NCBI RefSeq assembly: GCF_025147485.1
Contig: NZ_CP102263.1
Location: forward strand, 2,989,501 to 3,053,500
Direction: 5' to 3'
DNA length: 64,000 bases
DNA from: Bacteroides uniformis
GTDB taxonomy: Bacteria > Bacteroidota > Bacteroidia > Bacteroidales > Bacteroidaceae
The notes under the pieces were generated by a model that worked only from the letters and a program-made list of their open reading frames with translations, searched no databases and had not been told where the DNA came from. The translations under genes were made by a program, and so were the position numbers. Position 1 is the stretch's first letter, and each line of letters starts with the position of its first letter. Positions 49,171 to 58,129 of this stretch are shown here, in pieces.

Positions 49171-49236
49171 GGAGAGGTGGCGGTCAGGTAATTAATCATA
49201 CATGAAGCAAAATAACGTATAATTCCGCCACTCTCC
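49171..49236. terminator. Bidirectional hairpin between nitroreductase and the OMP gene
   Basis: Arms GGAGAGGTGGCGG (49171-49183) and CCGCCACTCTCC (49225-49236) pair over 12 bp with one bulge. Neither side has a good U-run, so it may be a stability element. Confidence 0.5.
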
Positions 49237-49266
49237 GTTGGGCTTCCTCTTCACAGAGGAAATGGG

Positions 49267-51597
49267 TTATCGCTGCATATTGATGATGCCGCTGTCCGTA
49301 TCACTGTTGTTCAGCCCCTTGTTGCCTGCCTTGTGCTTGCGTCCGAACTCGAATGTATAGCCCATGCGCAGTACGACCATCTGTCCCGTCTCCCTGACGA
49401 ATGTTTCGGAACGGAAAGGAGCCACTTCACTGATTCTTTCTTTTCCCACCTTATAGTTATTGGTGAAAGGAAACATAATGCCGATTCCCGCCTGAAGGTT
49501 CCGCCGGGTGTACATTGCCATGAATGCCGTCTGGTTTTCGTTCTTCTTGATGGTTTCGCCGAAGAAATTGTTCTGCACTTTCCGGAACTGCCCGAGCAGC
49601 GAGAAGTCTTTATATTGCACTTGCGCCATCACGCTGTAATAGAATTCATCGTACATATGGCTATAGTTCAAACCTTCCGACCAACTGCGCGTATATCCTC
49701 CCGAAGCATAAAGCGTCAGGAAATCCTTCAGCCCGAACAGCGTAGCGCCGTTAATGCCGACCATCAGTTCCGCATTCAGGCTTTGGAACGACCGCTGGTT
49801 TTCATCTTTCAGTATCAGTTTGCCGTCCTCCACGAAGATGCTTTCCATGATGGGATTGTCATAATACTGGTGGCGCACGCTCAGATTGGCGTTGAACTGC
49901 TTCTTCGAATAGCTGTAAGACAAGGAGTTCGTGAACTGTTGATACGTTTTCAGCAACGGGTTTCCGCGGACTATCTGTATCGTGTCCATCGCCTGCTCCA
50001 CATCAGTCAGCGAGCCGAGCGACGGTATGGCAGGACTGATGTTGAACCGGTAGCGCAGGAATCCCGCCTTCTTCAGATTATAGCTCAACCGCATGGTGGG
50101 CGTGAAGGTATAGTAAGCATGGTCTTCCTCACTTTCCTTGAACCAGGCACGTGTCATTCCTACACTGCCCGCATAGCTGAAGTCCTTTACCTTGCCCTGC
50201 ACCTCGAAGAAAGCGGATGTCTGCGACTGGTCCATCTTCGAAGTGGTAGGGTTGGAACCTTTATACTCATTCTCTGTCCGCATCTGATAGTGGCGGGCAC
50301 CGCCGCTCAGCTTCACCTCCTTGAAGTTCTTTTCATAGATGGCTTCGCCAATGACGGAGCGCTTGTCACCGTCCACCAATGTCTGGATGTCTGCCAGCGG
50401 TGCGTTCTCGTCTTTGTACTCCTTGTATTTCCGGTTGTTCTTGGTATGGATGAGCGTTCCCGTTACATTCACCTGGATGCTCTGCTGATGGGGCAGGGTA
50501 TGCTGGAAGTAAAGGTCGAGCACCGGAGAGTAGCTGGATGTGTGGTTGTTGACGTATGAATAGATGGACTCCGTGCTGCCCGCTGCCCACATCTTGTTCA
50601 GCTCATTCTGGTAGGGGGTATTGCTGAGGTTGTTACGGAAGATGGCATTGAATACATATTTGTCCGCTTTCGTCAGATTGTACGTCAGATTCAGGTTGTT
50701 GATGAAGCTCAGGGAGGGAGACTCGTCTTCGATGCCTTCCTTGATGCGGTCGATGGTGCGGTCGCCCAGATAGAAGGTTTCATGGGATTCGAGGCGGCTG
50801 TGATACTTGCCGTTCTTGTTGAAGTAGTCGATGCCCCATTCGGAGTTCTTGTAATTGAACTTCGCGCTCAGGAAATTCTCTCCCCATAGGGTGTGGGGCG
50901 AATCGGAGAGTTGGAAGTTCACAACACCGCCCGTTTCGCGGCGGCGCAGGATAATGTTGACTACGGCGCCCAGTTCATCGTCTCCGTACTGCTTGCCGGG
51001 GTCTTCGATGAACTCCACACGCAGTACGTCTTTGGCTCTGACGGCCGCTATCTCCTTGTCTGTCACTTTAATGCCGTTGATACGGGTTTGTACGGCCCCA
51101 CCACCGCTGACGCTCATGCTGTTGCTCAGATTGTCCACTTGCAGACGGGCAATGCCGAGATTGTTCAGCAAGTCGTAGGCACCGAACGAGCGTTTCAGCT
51201 GGCTTTCGGAAGGCAGGATGATTTGCCGGTCTACCCGTTGCAGCACATTGCTGGCAGATACCGTCACTTCACCGAGGCTCACGGCATCTTCCTGCAACTG
51301 TACATCGCCCAGGTCGAGGCTTTTATTCAGTTTCAGCAGTATGTTTTCACTTTGGAGGCCGATAAAGGAGATGGAAAGGCGGTAATCGCCTGCCTTGATT
51401 TTAGGGAGGGCGAACTTGCCTTGTGCATCCGAGGTTACTCCGGTCACCAAAGTAGAGTCTATAGTCCATAATGACACATTGGCGGCTACAACTGCCTCTT
51501 GCGAGGCGTCCGTGACGCGTCCTTTGATGGAGAGGCTCTGTGCCTGCGTACGGAGTACGGAGAGGGCAAGCAATAGTAAAAAAAGTTGGGTTTTCAT
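49267..51597 (-). CDS. outer-membrane beta-barrel protein with carboxypeptidase-regulatory-like domain
   Basis: A 776-aa outer-membrane protein: signal peptide ending RTQAQ (about residue 20), CarboxypepD-reg-like domain (IKGRVTDASQEAVVAANVSLW, 22-105), a plug-like region without a clear TonB box, and a large barrel of the OMP_b-brl_3 type common in Bacteroides. ATG 51597 is chosen over the longer frame because it directly precedes the signal peptide. It lies at the 3' end of the GntR/ABC operon; the 120-bp gap could carry its own promoter. Confidence 0.85.
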   Translation of the reverse strand: MKTQLFLLLLALSVLRTQAQSLSIKGRVTDASQEAVVAANVSLWTIDSTLVTGVTSDAQGKFALPKIKAGDYRLSISFIGLQSENILLKLNKSLDLGDVQLQEDAVSLGEVTVSASNVLQRVDRQIILPSESQLKRSFGAYDLLNNLGIARLQVDNLSNSMSVSGGGAVQTRINGIKVTDKEIAAVRAKDVLRVEFIEDPGKQYGDDELGAVVNIILRRRETGGVVNFQLSDSPHTLWGENFLSAKFNYKNSEWGIDYFNKNGKYHSRLESHETFYLGDRTIDRIKEGIEDESPSLSFINNLNLTYNLTKADKYVFNAIFRNNLSNTPYQNELNKMWAAGSTESIYSYVNNHTSSYSPVLDLYFQHTLPHQQSIQVNVTGTLIHTKNNRKYKEYKDENAPLADIQTLVDGDKRSVIGEAIYEKNFKEVKLSGGARHYQMRTENEYKGSNPTTSKMDQSQTSAFFEVQGKVKDFSYAGSVGMTRAWFKESEEDHAYYTFTPTMRLSYNLKKAGFLRYRFNISPAIPSLGSLTDVEQAMDTIQIVRGNPLLKTYQQFTNSLSYSYSKKQFNANLSVRHQYYDNPIMESIFVEDGKLILKDENQRSFQSLNAELMVGINGATLFGLKDFLTLYASGGYTRSWSEGLNYSHMYDEFYYSVMAQVQYKDFSLLGQFRKVQNNFFGETIKKNENQTAFMAMYTRRNLQAGIGIMFPFTNNYKVGKERISEVAPFRSETFVRETGQMVVLRMGYTFEFGRKHKAGNKGLNNSDTDSGIINMQR

Positions 51598-51717
51598 AAT
51601 CGTTTGTATTAGTCTGTTACTGTTGGATAGGGATGCAAAAGTCACTCTTCCCGCTAAGGGAAGATGCTGAAGCTTGTATATCAGTTGTTTATACTTTCCT
51701 CGTCTGTCCGATGAAAG

Positions 51718-51831
51718 TTAGGAATGCATGAAGGAATAAATCTCGTACATCAGTGTCGAAACTTTGACAATCGTAAGTCCGAAGAGGAGTCCGAAGGTAA
51801 TCCATAATGCAGTCTTTGCGTATCTCTTCAT
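51718..51831 (-). CDS. 37-aa single-helix membrane peptide coupled to GntR
   Basis: Read on the minus strand, MKRYAKTALWITFGLLFGLT begins at 51831, overlapping the gntR stop by the usual ATGA, and ends IYSFMHS. It has a basic N-terminus and one hydrophobic helix (residues 8-26). The exact overlap and the charge pattern support translation. Function unknown; it may tether or modulate the adjacent ABC transporter. Confidence 0.6.
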   Translation of the reverse strand: MKRYAKTALWITFGLLFGLTIVKVSTLMYEIYSFMHS

Positions 51832-52196
51832 GAACCGTCTTTTTTAAGTTTGTTATATCGTTCTGTTATTTCTTCTATACTGATGCCGAGCAGCTCCATG
51901 CTGTGGAACATGTCGGCAAGCTGGTTTTCAAAAAACTCTTTCTTCTGTATTCGCATCACTTTCTTCACCGCATCTTTGGAGAGGTAGAATCCCATTCCCC
52001 GTTCCGGGTAGATGATGCCCTCTGCCTGGAGGTATTCATAGGCCTTCAACACGGTACGCGAGTTCACTGCCAGTTGTGTGGAGAGCTCCCTCACGGATAC
52101 CACCCGCTCTTCTGCCTGCCATTCGCGGGTGAGAATCTTGCTGAAACAGAAATCTACAATCTGCTGGTATATCGGTTTGTTGGTCTTGAAGTCCAT
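51828..52196 (-). CDS. GntR family (YtrA-type) transcriptional regulator
   Basis: A 122-aa regulator with an N-terminal winged helix (IYQQIVDFCFSKILTREWQA, VVSVRELSTQLAVNSRTVLKAYEYLQ, IIYPERGMGFYLS) and a short C-terminal helical region with no effector domain, as in the YtrA subfamily. Such small regulators usually repress their own ABC operon. A 24-bp palindrome at 53825-53848 over the operon's start is the probable operator. Confidence 0.9.
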   Translation of the reverse strand: MDFKTNKPIYQQIVDFCFSKILTREWQAEERVVSVRELSTQLAVNSRTVLKAYEYLQAEGIIYPERGMGFYLSKDAVKKVMRIQKKEFFENQLADMFHSMELLGISIEEITERYNKLKKDGS

Positions 52197-52199
52197 AGG

Positions 52200-52967
52200 C
52201 TACAGTTGTTTTTCTTTGAGCAGGAAGTAGCTCGATACCCATGAACCGAGCAGCACACTGATGGGAGCCGCATAATTGCAGAAAGTCACGATGGCTTGTG
52301 TACCGGCCGACAACGGATAGTTGGTGTTGGGCCATGTGGCAATGTTGTCTATCCAGTATCCGTCCGCTCTGGCTTCGGGCATGAGGGAGGCCACAAAAGT
52401 TACAATTCCTATGCAGACGGCAATGGAGCCAACAAAGATGGTGAAACTTTTCAGCAGGACTTGCCGACTGAAGGCGAAGTAGCCGATGAAGGCGGAAGCA
52501 TGCAGGATTACATTGGTCAGTATCTGGGTGTTGTGTATCCGGAACATCGTGATGTGCGTTGCGAAATACTGCAGGAACTCGCTGCCGCTTAAGGACAGCA
52601 GACCTTTGAGGCAGGCTATCAGTAGACCGCAGAATAGGGGAAGCAGCAGCAGGTATTTTATCCAGATATGCAGGAACTTCTCGAATGCCGATGCCGGCAG
52701 CAGTATATCGAGAGTAGAGCTGCGTTTGCTGAAATTTGTTTCCAGCAGGCAGGGGGCAATGAGGATAAACCATAGTACGTAGCGGGAGAATTCGGTGGCA
52801 GAGGTATGTTTGCCGTAATAACTTCCACCGCGGTTTATGTCGTAGAGAATGCACAGGATGCAGATGAACGATACGACGGCTGCCGACCAAAGCAGGTGCC
52901 TGCCGGTCTCATTCCTTTTATATTGTTCCAGTAGCAGGAAGCGTTTCAGATTAAAAGTTGCGTTCAT
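52200..52967 (-). CDS. ABC transporter permease-like membrane protein
   Basis: A 255-aa integral membrane protein with about six hydrophobic helices and a soluble stretch (ADGYWIDNIATWPNTNYPLS) before the last one. It has no recognisable EAA loop. Context, between an ABC ATPase and a GntR regulator with gaps of 23 and 3 bp, makes it the transmembrane partner. ATG 52967 (MNATFNLKRFLLLEQ) is chosen over an upstream in-frame start that would overlap the ATPase gene. Confidence 0.75.
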   Translation of the reverse strand: MNATFNLKRFLLLEQYKRNETGRHLLWSAAVVSFICILCILYDINRGGSYYGKHTSATEFSRYVLWFILIAPCLLETNFSKRSSTLDILLPASAFEKFLHIWIKYLLLLPLFCGLLIACLKGLLSLSGSEFLQYFATHITMFRIHNTQILTNVILHASAFIGYFAFSRQVLLKSFTIFVGSIAVCIGIVTFVASLMPEARADGYWIDNIATWPNTNYPLSAGTQAIVTFCNYAAPISVLLGSWVSSYFLLKEKQL

Positions 52968-52990
52968 AGTTCTGTTTGTATGATGGATTT

Positions 52991-53815
52991 TCATTGAAAC
53001 ATGCTCTTTATCTTTTCCGGTTGTTGCAGCACCGCTTTATACAGCAGTTCGATGTCCGGTGTGTTCTCTTCTCCGTCCTCGTTGGGGAGAATGGAGAAAT
53101 GGCCCGACAAGTCTTGTTCGCTGTAGATGCTTTCTGCCGGCAGGATGTCCGTACGGGCAAAGAGAAGCCGGTTACTGATTTCGTCCAGCGAACGGTTCAG
53201 TAATATTTCGCCTTTGCCAAGGATGACGAGATGGTCCAGCAGATTCTCGAAGTCGTGCGCCTGATGGGTGGAGATGAGCAGCGTGCTTTCATCGTCCATG
53301 CTGCGGCTGATGATACGTTTCAAGGCTTGGCGGGAGGTGATGTCCAGCCCGTTTGTCGGTTCGTCGAGCAGGATGTATGGAGTATGCAGGGCAAAGGCGT
53401 ATGCCAGCATTGCCTTCTTCTGTTGTCCGTAGGAGACGGAAGAGAGTTTTTGTTTCCGGTTGATTTTCAGCTCTTCCAGGTTCAGCTCGAATTCTTCCTG
53501 ATTGAAATGTGGATAGAATACGGAATGGCGTGCAGCGAAGCTGACGATACTCTCGGTTGGCATCTGCATCTCTTCGGGCAGGAAGAAGTAACGGTTCAAC
53601 CCTTCGGGCTGTCTCTCCGCCGTGTTTCTTCCGTCTATGCTGCACTTTCCGTTTTTGGGGAAGAGTAGTCCGCAGATGAGATGCATCAGCGTCGTTTTGC
53701 CTACGCCGTTTTCTCCCAGAAGTCCATATATGCCGTTTCCTATTTCCAAAGATATGTTGTTGAAAATAAGTGGATTGGACTTGTAACCGTAGCTCGTATT
53801 CTCTATCGTTATCAT
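52991..53815 (-). CDS. ABC transporter ATP-binding protein (YtrB-like)
   Basis: A 274-aa ATPase with Walker A GENGVGKTT, a degenerate signature VSYGQQKKAMLAYAFAL (S-Y-G-Q instead of LSGGQ), Walker B YILLDEPTNGLD and the H-switch STHQAHDFE. The last 70 residues are an extra, acidic C-terminal region. It is the first gene of the GntR-regulated operon and probably works with the membrane protein encoded 23 bp downstream. Export of a peptide or lipid-like substrate is typical for these families. Confidence 0.88.
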   Translation of the reverse strand: MITIENTSYGYKSNPLIFNNISLEIGNGIYGLLGENGVGKTTLMHLICGLLFPKNGKCSIDGRNTAERQPEGLNRYFFLPEEMQMPTESIVSFAARHSVFYPHFNQEEFELNLEELKINRKQKLSSVSYGQQKKAMLAYAFALHTPYILLDEPTNGLDITSRQALKRIISRSMDDESTLLISTHQAHDFENLLDHLVILGKGEILLNRSLDEISNRLLFARTDILPAESIYSEQDLSGHFSILPNEDGEENTPDIELLYKAVLQQPEKIKSMFQ

Positions 53816-53824
53816 AATTTTATT

Positions 53825-53848
53825 AGTGTTGCACTGATGTACAACACT
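53825..53848. promoter_or_regulatory. Near-perfect 24-bp palindrome, probable GntR operator
   Basis: Arms AGTGTTGCAC (53825-53834) and GTACAACACT (53839-53848) around TGAT, 9 of 10 bases matching. It lies just downstream of the -7 element, where a bound repressor would block transcription start. No other palindrome of this kind is near the operon. Confidence 0.75.
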
Positions 53849-53849
53849 G

Positions 53850-53881
53850 CAAACGTAGGGTAAGTTATGGAGAAAAGCAAG
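53850..53881 (-). promoter_or_regulatory. Promoter of the GntR-ABC operon
   Basis: On the minus strand CTTG (53878-53881, one mismatch), 20 nt, TACGTTTG (53850-53857). It directly abuts the palindrome. Confidence 0.65.
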
Positions 53882-53932
53882 GGGGAGAGATACTTATTAA
53901 CTTCTTTTAGCTGTTGTGCGCTTGCCGTTTGC

Positions 53933-54595
53933 TTACAGCATCTTCACCAGTATGTCCCATACAGCCACCATGTGGCAGGCTGAACCGCCCAATACAAAGA
54001 AATGGAAAACCGAATGCATGTACCGTGCCTTGCGCAAGGAGTAGAAAGCAGCTCCCGTGATGTAGCATACTCCTTCGGCAATAATCCAGTAGCAGGCTGT
54101 AGGGGAGAGGGCGAAAAGCTGCTTGAATACTACCAGTACGGACAGTCCCATCAGGATGTAACACACTGTTTCCACGTAACTGTGCTCCTCCATCTTGCGG
54201 AAGCTGACAACAGTGCCGATGATGGCGCATAGCCAGACGAAGCCGAAAAGTTCCCATCCCCAACCGCCGTCCTCTCTCAATGCAATGAGCGTGATGGGGG
54301 AGTAACTGCCTGCAATGTGCCAATAGATGGCCGCATGGTCCCAATGCCGCAAGCGCCGTTTCCACGGATTATGATGTTTCAGGGAGTGGTAGAGTGTGGA
54401 GGCAAGATAGGAGCCGCCCATGCCGAACAGATAGAGCCATACGCCGCATGCTGCCCAAAGGTTCTGTGCCTGGTAGCATTTTATCAGGAATAGTGCACTT
54501 ACAATTACTCCCATGGCAATGCCGATGCCATGGGAGATGGAATTGATGGTTTCTTCTTTTTTACTATAAAATAGTCCGTTACGCTTTCTTTTCAT
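53933..54595 (-). CDS. hemolysin III / PAQR family membrane protein
   Basis: A 220-aa protein with seven membrane helices and the PAQR-type metal-site motifs: NSISHGIGIAMG (His), the SLKHHNPW/LRHWDHAAIYWHIAGSY block (Asp and His) and HSVFHFFVLGGSACH at the end. Function in bacteria is unclear; the hemolysin name is historical. ATG 54595 shares one base with the gcvP stop (TGATG), so translation is coupled. A start at 54616 is less likely. Confidence 0.92.
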   Translation of the reverse strand: MKRKRNGLFYSKKEETINSISHGIGIAMGVIVSALFLIKCYQAQNLWAACGVWLYLFGMGGSYLASTLYHSLKHHNPWKRRLRHWDHAAIYWHIAGSYSPITLIALREDGGWGWELFGFVWLCAIIGTVVSFRKMEEHSYVETVCYILMGLSVLVVFKQLFALSPTACYWIIAEGVCYITGAAFYSLRKARYMHSVFHFFVLGGSACHMVAVWDILVKML

Positions 54596-57444
54596 CAGTC
54601 GAAGCATCCATAGCATGTGGGCAACAGTTTACGGTCTCCCAACGTGTTGTCTACGCGTGCCACGTTCACCCAGAACTTGTTTTCGCGCACGCTTTCTATC
54701 GGGTAGGCTGCCTTTTGGCGGGTATAACTGTGCTCCCATGTGTCGGCTACCACTTCGTATTCGGGATGCGGGGCATTCACCAGCACGTTGTCCGTCTTGT
54801 CGACTTCGCCGTTCTTCACCTCTTGAATCTCGTCCCAGATGGTCAGCATCACGTGGACAAAGTTGTCGAGTTCGGCAAGGCTTTCGCTCTCCGTCGGTTC
54901 AATCATCAGTGTGCCGTGTACCGGGAAGGAGAGGGTAGGGGCATGATATCCATAATCCATCAGGCGCTTGGCGATGTCGTTTTCGCTGATGCCCGTCTCT
55001 TCGTGCACCTTACGGCATTCCAATATCATTTCGTGTCCTACGAAGCCGGTAGCACCGCGGTAAACGATGCCGTATGTATCCTTGAGGCAGGCTGCCAGGT
55101 AGTTGGCGCTGAGGATGGCTATCTTTGTGGCCCGTGTCAGCCCTTCTGTTCCCATCATGCGGATATAGCCGTAAGTAATGGGGAGGATACCTGCACTGCC
55201 GAAAGGAGCTCCGGACACCTGGTTGGCGGCATTGCCGAACAATTTGTGTCCCGGAAGGAACGGAACCAGATGCTCTGCCACGCAGATGGGACCTACGCCC
55301 GGTCCGCCGCCACCGTGAGGAGAGGCGAACGTTTTGTGCAGATTCAAATGGCAGACATCCGCACCGATAAAGCCGGGATTCGTCAAGCCTACTTGGGCAT
55401 TCATATTGGCGCCGTCCATATATACCTGCGCACCGCAGGCGTGTATGATGTGGCAGATTTCCACAATTTCCGTTTCAAAGATACCGTGTGTGGAAGGGTA
55501 GGTGATCATTAGGGCGGCGAGGTCCGCCTTGTTTTCTTCCGCTTTGGCGCGCAGGTCGGCCATATCCACATTGCCTTGTGCGTCGCAGGCGCAGGTCACG
55601 GTGGTAAAGCCTGCCTGGATGGCAGATGCCGGGTTGGTGCCGTGTGCGGATGCAGGTATCAGTATTTTATTGCGGTGCCCTTGTCCTATACTTTCCAGAT
55701 AGGCGCGGATGACGCGGAGTCCTGCATATTCGCCTGCCGCACCGGAGTTGGGTTGCAGGCTGACACCGGCAAAGCCGGTAATTATCTTCAGCTCTTCACT
55801 GAGGTTGCTTATCAGTTCGCGGTAACCTTCGGCCTGGTCCTCGGGCACCAGGGGATGCATGTTCATGAATTCCGGACGGCTGAGCGGCAGCATCTCTGCG
55901 GCAGCGTTCAGCTTCATGGTGCACGAGCCGAGGGAAATCATGGAGTGTGCCAGTGAGATGTCCTTGCGGTCGAGACGCTTGATGTAGCGCATCATCTCCG
56001 TTTCCGTATGGTATTTGTTGAATACTTCATGTGTCAGATAGGTGCTTTGGCGTTTCATCTCCGCGCTGATGCTGCTTGCCATGGGTACGTCGCTTGCCTT
56101 TTCCCAATCCCTTCCGGCGGCAATGGCAAAGATGGAGAGCAGTACGTTGACGGCAGTGATGTCCGTAGTCTCATCGATGCTCATACCTACGTCCCCATTC
56201 TTGAAATAACGCAGGTTCACTTCCTTGCTCAAGGCGATGGTACGTATCTGCTGTGCCGAAATGGTGTCGGGCAGTGCAAAGCGGAGCGTGTCGAAATATT
56301 GTGCATTGACCTGCTTGTACCCCAGTCTGTTGATACTTTCTTCCAGAAATACGGCAATGCTGTGGATGCGTTCTGCAATGGTGCGGATGCCTTCCGGACC
56401 ATGATATACGGCATAGAAGCCAGCCATCGTGGCCAGCAGTGCCTGCGCGGTACAGATGTTGGAAGTCGCCTTTTCACGCTTGATATGTTGCTCGCGGGTT
56501 TGCAGCGCCATGCGGTAGCACAGCTTGCCGTATTTGTCTTTCGACCAGCCGATGATGCGTCCCGGCATATTGCGCTTGTACTCGTCGCGGGTGGCAAAGT
56601 AGGCTGCCGACGGCCCGCCGTAGAACATCGGTGTACCGAGCCGTTGTGTGGTTCCGAAGACGATGTCAGCTCCCCATTCTCCCGGAGGGGTGAGCAGGGC
56701 GAGGCTCAGAATGTCGGCGGCAACGGCCACTTTGCAGTTGGCCGCATGGGCTTTTTCCACGAAGGCGCGATAATCTTCCACGTTGCCGGCGGCGTTGGGA
56801 TATTGCAGTACGCAGGCGAAGATGTCCGGCGTGAATTCCATTTCATGGTATTTTCCTATACGCAGCTCGATACCTTGCGGAATGGCGCGGGTAGTCATTA
56901 CCGCCAGTGTCTGCGGGAAGACGGCTTCGTCTACAAATACCACGTTGGCACCCGATTTCTGCATGTCGCGCGGACGCAGGGCGTACATCATCGTCACGGC
57001 TTCGGCTGCGGCAGTCGCTTCGTCCAGCAGGGAGCAGTTGGCAAGGGGCATGCCGGTGAGGTCGCATACGGCAGTCTGGAAGTTCATCAGGGCTTCCAGG
57101 CGTCCTTGTGAGACTTCGGTCTGATAGGGGGTATAGGAAGTGTACCAAACGGGGTTCTCGAATACATTCCGTTGGATAACGGCAGGAGTGATGGTATTGT
57201 ACCATCCCATACCGATATAGGTTGTGTAAAGTTTGTTTTTGGCAGCCAGTCCTGCAATGTGCTGTCCGAATTCATACTCCGTCATTGTCTTGGGCAGAGC
57301 CAGCGGTTCTTTCAGGCGGATGTTGGCAGGAATGGTTTTATCAATCAGCTCGTCCAGGCTTTTCACTCCTATTTTTTGGAGCATCTTCTCCTCGTCTTTT
57401 TCGCTGATGCCGATGTGGCGGTAGGCCAATAGGTCGTTTTTCAT
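54595..57444 (-). CDS. gcvP: glycine dehydrogenase (decarboxylating), P protein
   Basis: PLP subunit of the glycine cleavage system; decarboxylates glycine and passes the aminomethyl group to the H protein. The product is 949 aa, the single-chain form with two homologous halves. The PLP lysine is in HLNLHKTFASPHGGGGPGVG. The N-terminal RHIGISEKDEEKML is a family start. No gcvT, gcvH or lpd is in the window. It lies 31 bp after the MBL gene and is coupled to the hemolysin III gene. Confidence 0.97.
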   Translation of the reverse strand: MKNDLLAYRHIGISEKDEEKMLQKIGVKSLDELIDKTIPANIRLKEPLALPKTMTEYEFGQHIAGLAAKNKLYTTYIGMGWYNTITPAVIQRNVFENPVWYTSYTPYQTEVSQGRLEALMNFQTAVCDLTGMPLANCSLLDEATAAAEAVTMMYALRPRDMQKSGANVVFVDEAVFPQTLAVMTTRAIPQGIELRIGKYHEMEFTPDIFACVLQYPNAAGNVEDYRAFVEKAHAANCKVAVAADILSLALLTPPGEWGADIVFGTTQRLGTPMFYGGPSAAYFATRDEYKRNMPGRIIGWSKDKYGKLCYRMALQTREQHIKREKATSNICTAQALLATMAGFYAVYHGPEGIRTIAERIHSIAVFLEESINRLGYKQVNAQYFDTLRFALPDTISAQQIRTIALSKEVNLRYFKNGDVGMSIDETTDITAVNVLLSIFAIAAGRDWEKASDVPMASSISAEMKRQSTYLTHEVFNKYHTETEMMRYIKRLDRKDISLAHSMISLGSCTMKLNAAAEMLPLSRPEFMNMHPLVPEDQAEGYRELISNLSEELKIITGFAGVSLQPNSGAAGEYAGLRVIRAYLESIGQGHRNKILIPASAHGTNPASAIQAGFTTVTCACDAQGNVDMADLRAKAEENKADLAALMITYPSTHGIFETEIVEICHIIHACGAQVYMDGANMNAQVGLTNPGFIGADVCHLNLHKTFASPHGGGGPGVGPICVAEHLVPFLPGHKLFGNAANQVSGAPFGSAGILPITYGYIRMMGTEGLTRATKIAILSANYLAACLKDTYGIVYRGATGFVGHEMILECRKVHEETGISENDIAKRLMDYGYHAPTLSFPVHGTLMIEPTESESLAELDNFVHVMLTIWDEIQEVKNGEVDKTDNVLVNAPHPEYEVVADTWEHSYTRQKAAYPIESVRENKFWVNVARVDNTLGDRKLLPTCYGCFD

Positions 57445-57475
57445 GGCTGTAATGATTTAAAAGTTTGCTGTATAT

Positions 57476-58114
57476 TTACCGGAAGAACGGATTCTCCGCT
57501 TTTTCTATTCCTATGGTAGTCGGTGCTCCGTGTCCGGGATAGACAATCGTGTCGTTGGGCAGGATGAACAGACGGCTGCAAATATGCTCTATAAGTTCGT
57601 CGAAGTTGCCGCCGGCAAGGTCGGCACGGCCGATGCTGCCTTGAAACAGCACATCCCCCGAGAACATGCAGTGGTCTGCCGCGCAATAGTACACCAGGCT
57701 GCCTGGCGAGTGTCCCGGCACATGGATGGCTTCCAGTTCTGTATTGCCGAAGGTGATGATGTCTCCATCGTGCAGATAAGTGCCCAGGGGCACGGGGGCT
57801 TCCTGCAGTTGGAAGCCGAACATGCGGCTTTGTTTCGGCGCTTCGTCAATCCAGAACTCATCGGCCTGGTTGGCTTCGGCCTTCAGACCGAACTCTTTCA
57901 GCATGAAAGGATTGCCGAAGATATGGTCCAGATGCAGATGGGTATTCAGCAGATGTTTCACATTCAGCCCATTCTTGATGATGAAGTTTTTCAAGGCCTG
58001 CTTTTCTTCCTCATAAAAACAGCCCGGGTCAATGACGACCGCTTCATTGGTTTCGTCCCAAAGCACATAACAGTTCTCCGGGAACATATTAAATTCGAAT
58101 CTCTTTATTTTCAT
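57476..58114 (-). CDS. MBL-fold metallo-hydrolase (glyoxalase II-like)
   Basis: A 212-aa hydrolase with the zinc-binding THLHLDH motif (residues 58-64), GHSPGS and a C-terminal PGHGAPTT, as in the YcbL/glyoxalase II-type family. It could hydrolyse thioesters such as S-lactoylglutathione analogues; the substrate is unknown, especially as Bacteroides do not usually make glutathione. Gaps of 15 bp to rsmG and 31 bp to gcvP place it in one operon. Confidence 0.9.
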   Translation of the reverse strand: MKIKRFEFNMFPENCYVLWDETNEAVVIDPGCFYEEEKQALKNFIIKNGLNVKHLLNTHLHLDHIFGNPFMLKEFGLKAEANQADEFWIDEAPKQSRMFGFQLQEAPVPLGTYLHDGDIITFGNTELEAIHVPGHSPGSLVYYCAADHCMFSGDVLFQGSIGRADLAGGNFDELIEHICSRLFILPNDTIVYPGHGAPTTIGIEKAENPFFR

Positions 58115-58129
58115 ATTATGTATTTAGAT

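Noticed and set aside
56008..57111. 367-codon frame antisense to gcvP
   Set aside because: Shadow of a gene with full family motifs; no start site context.
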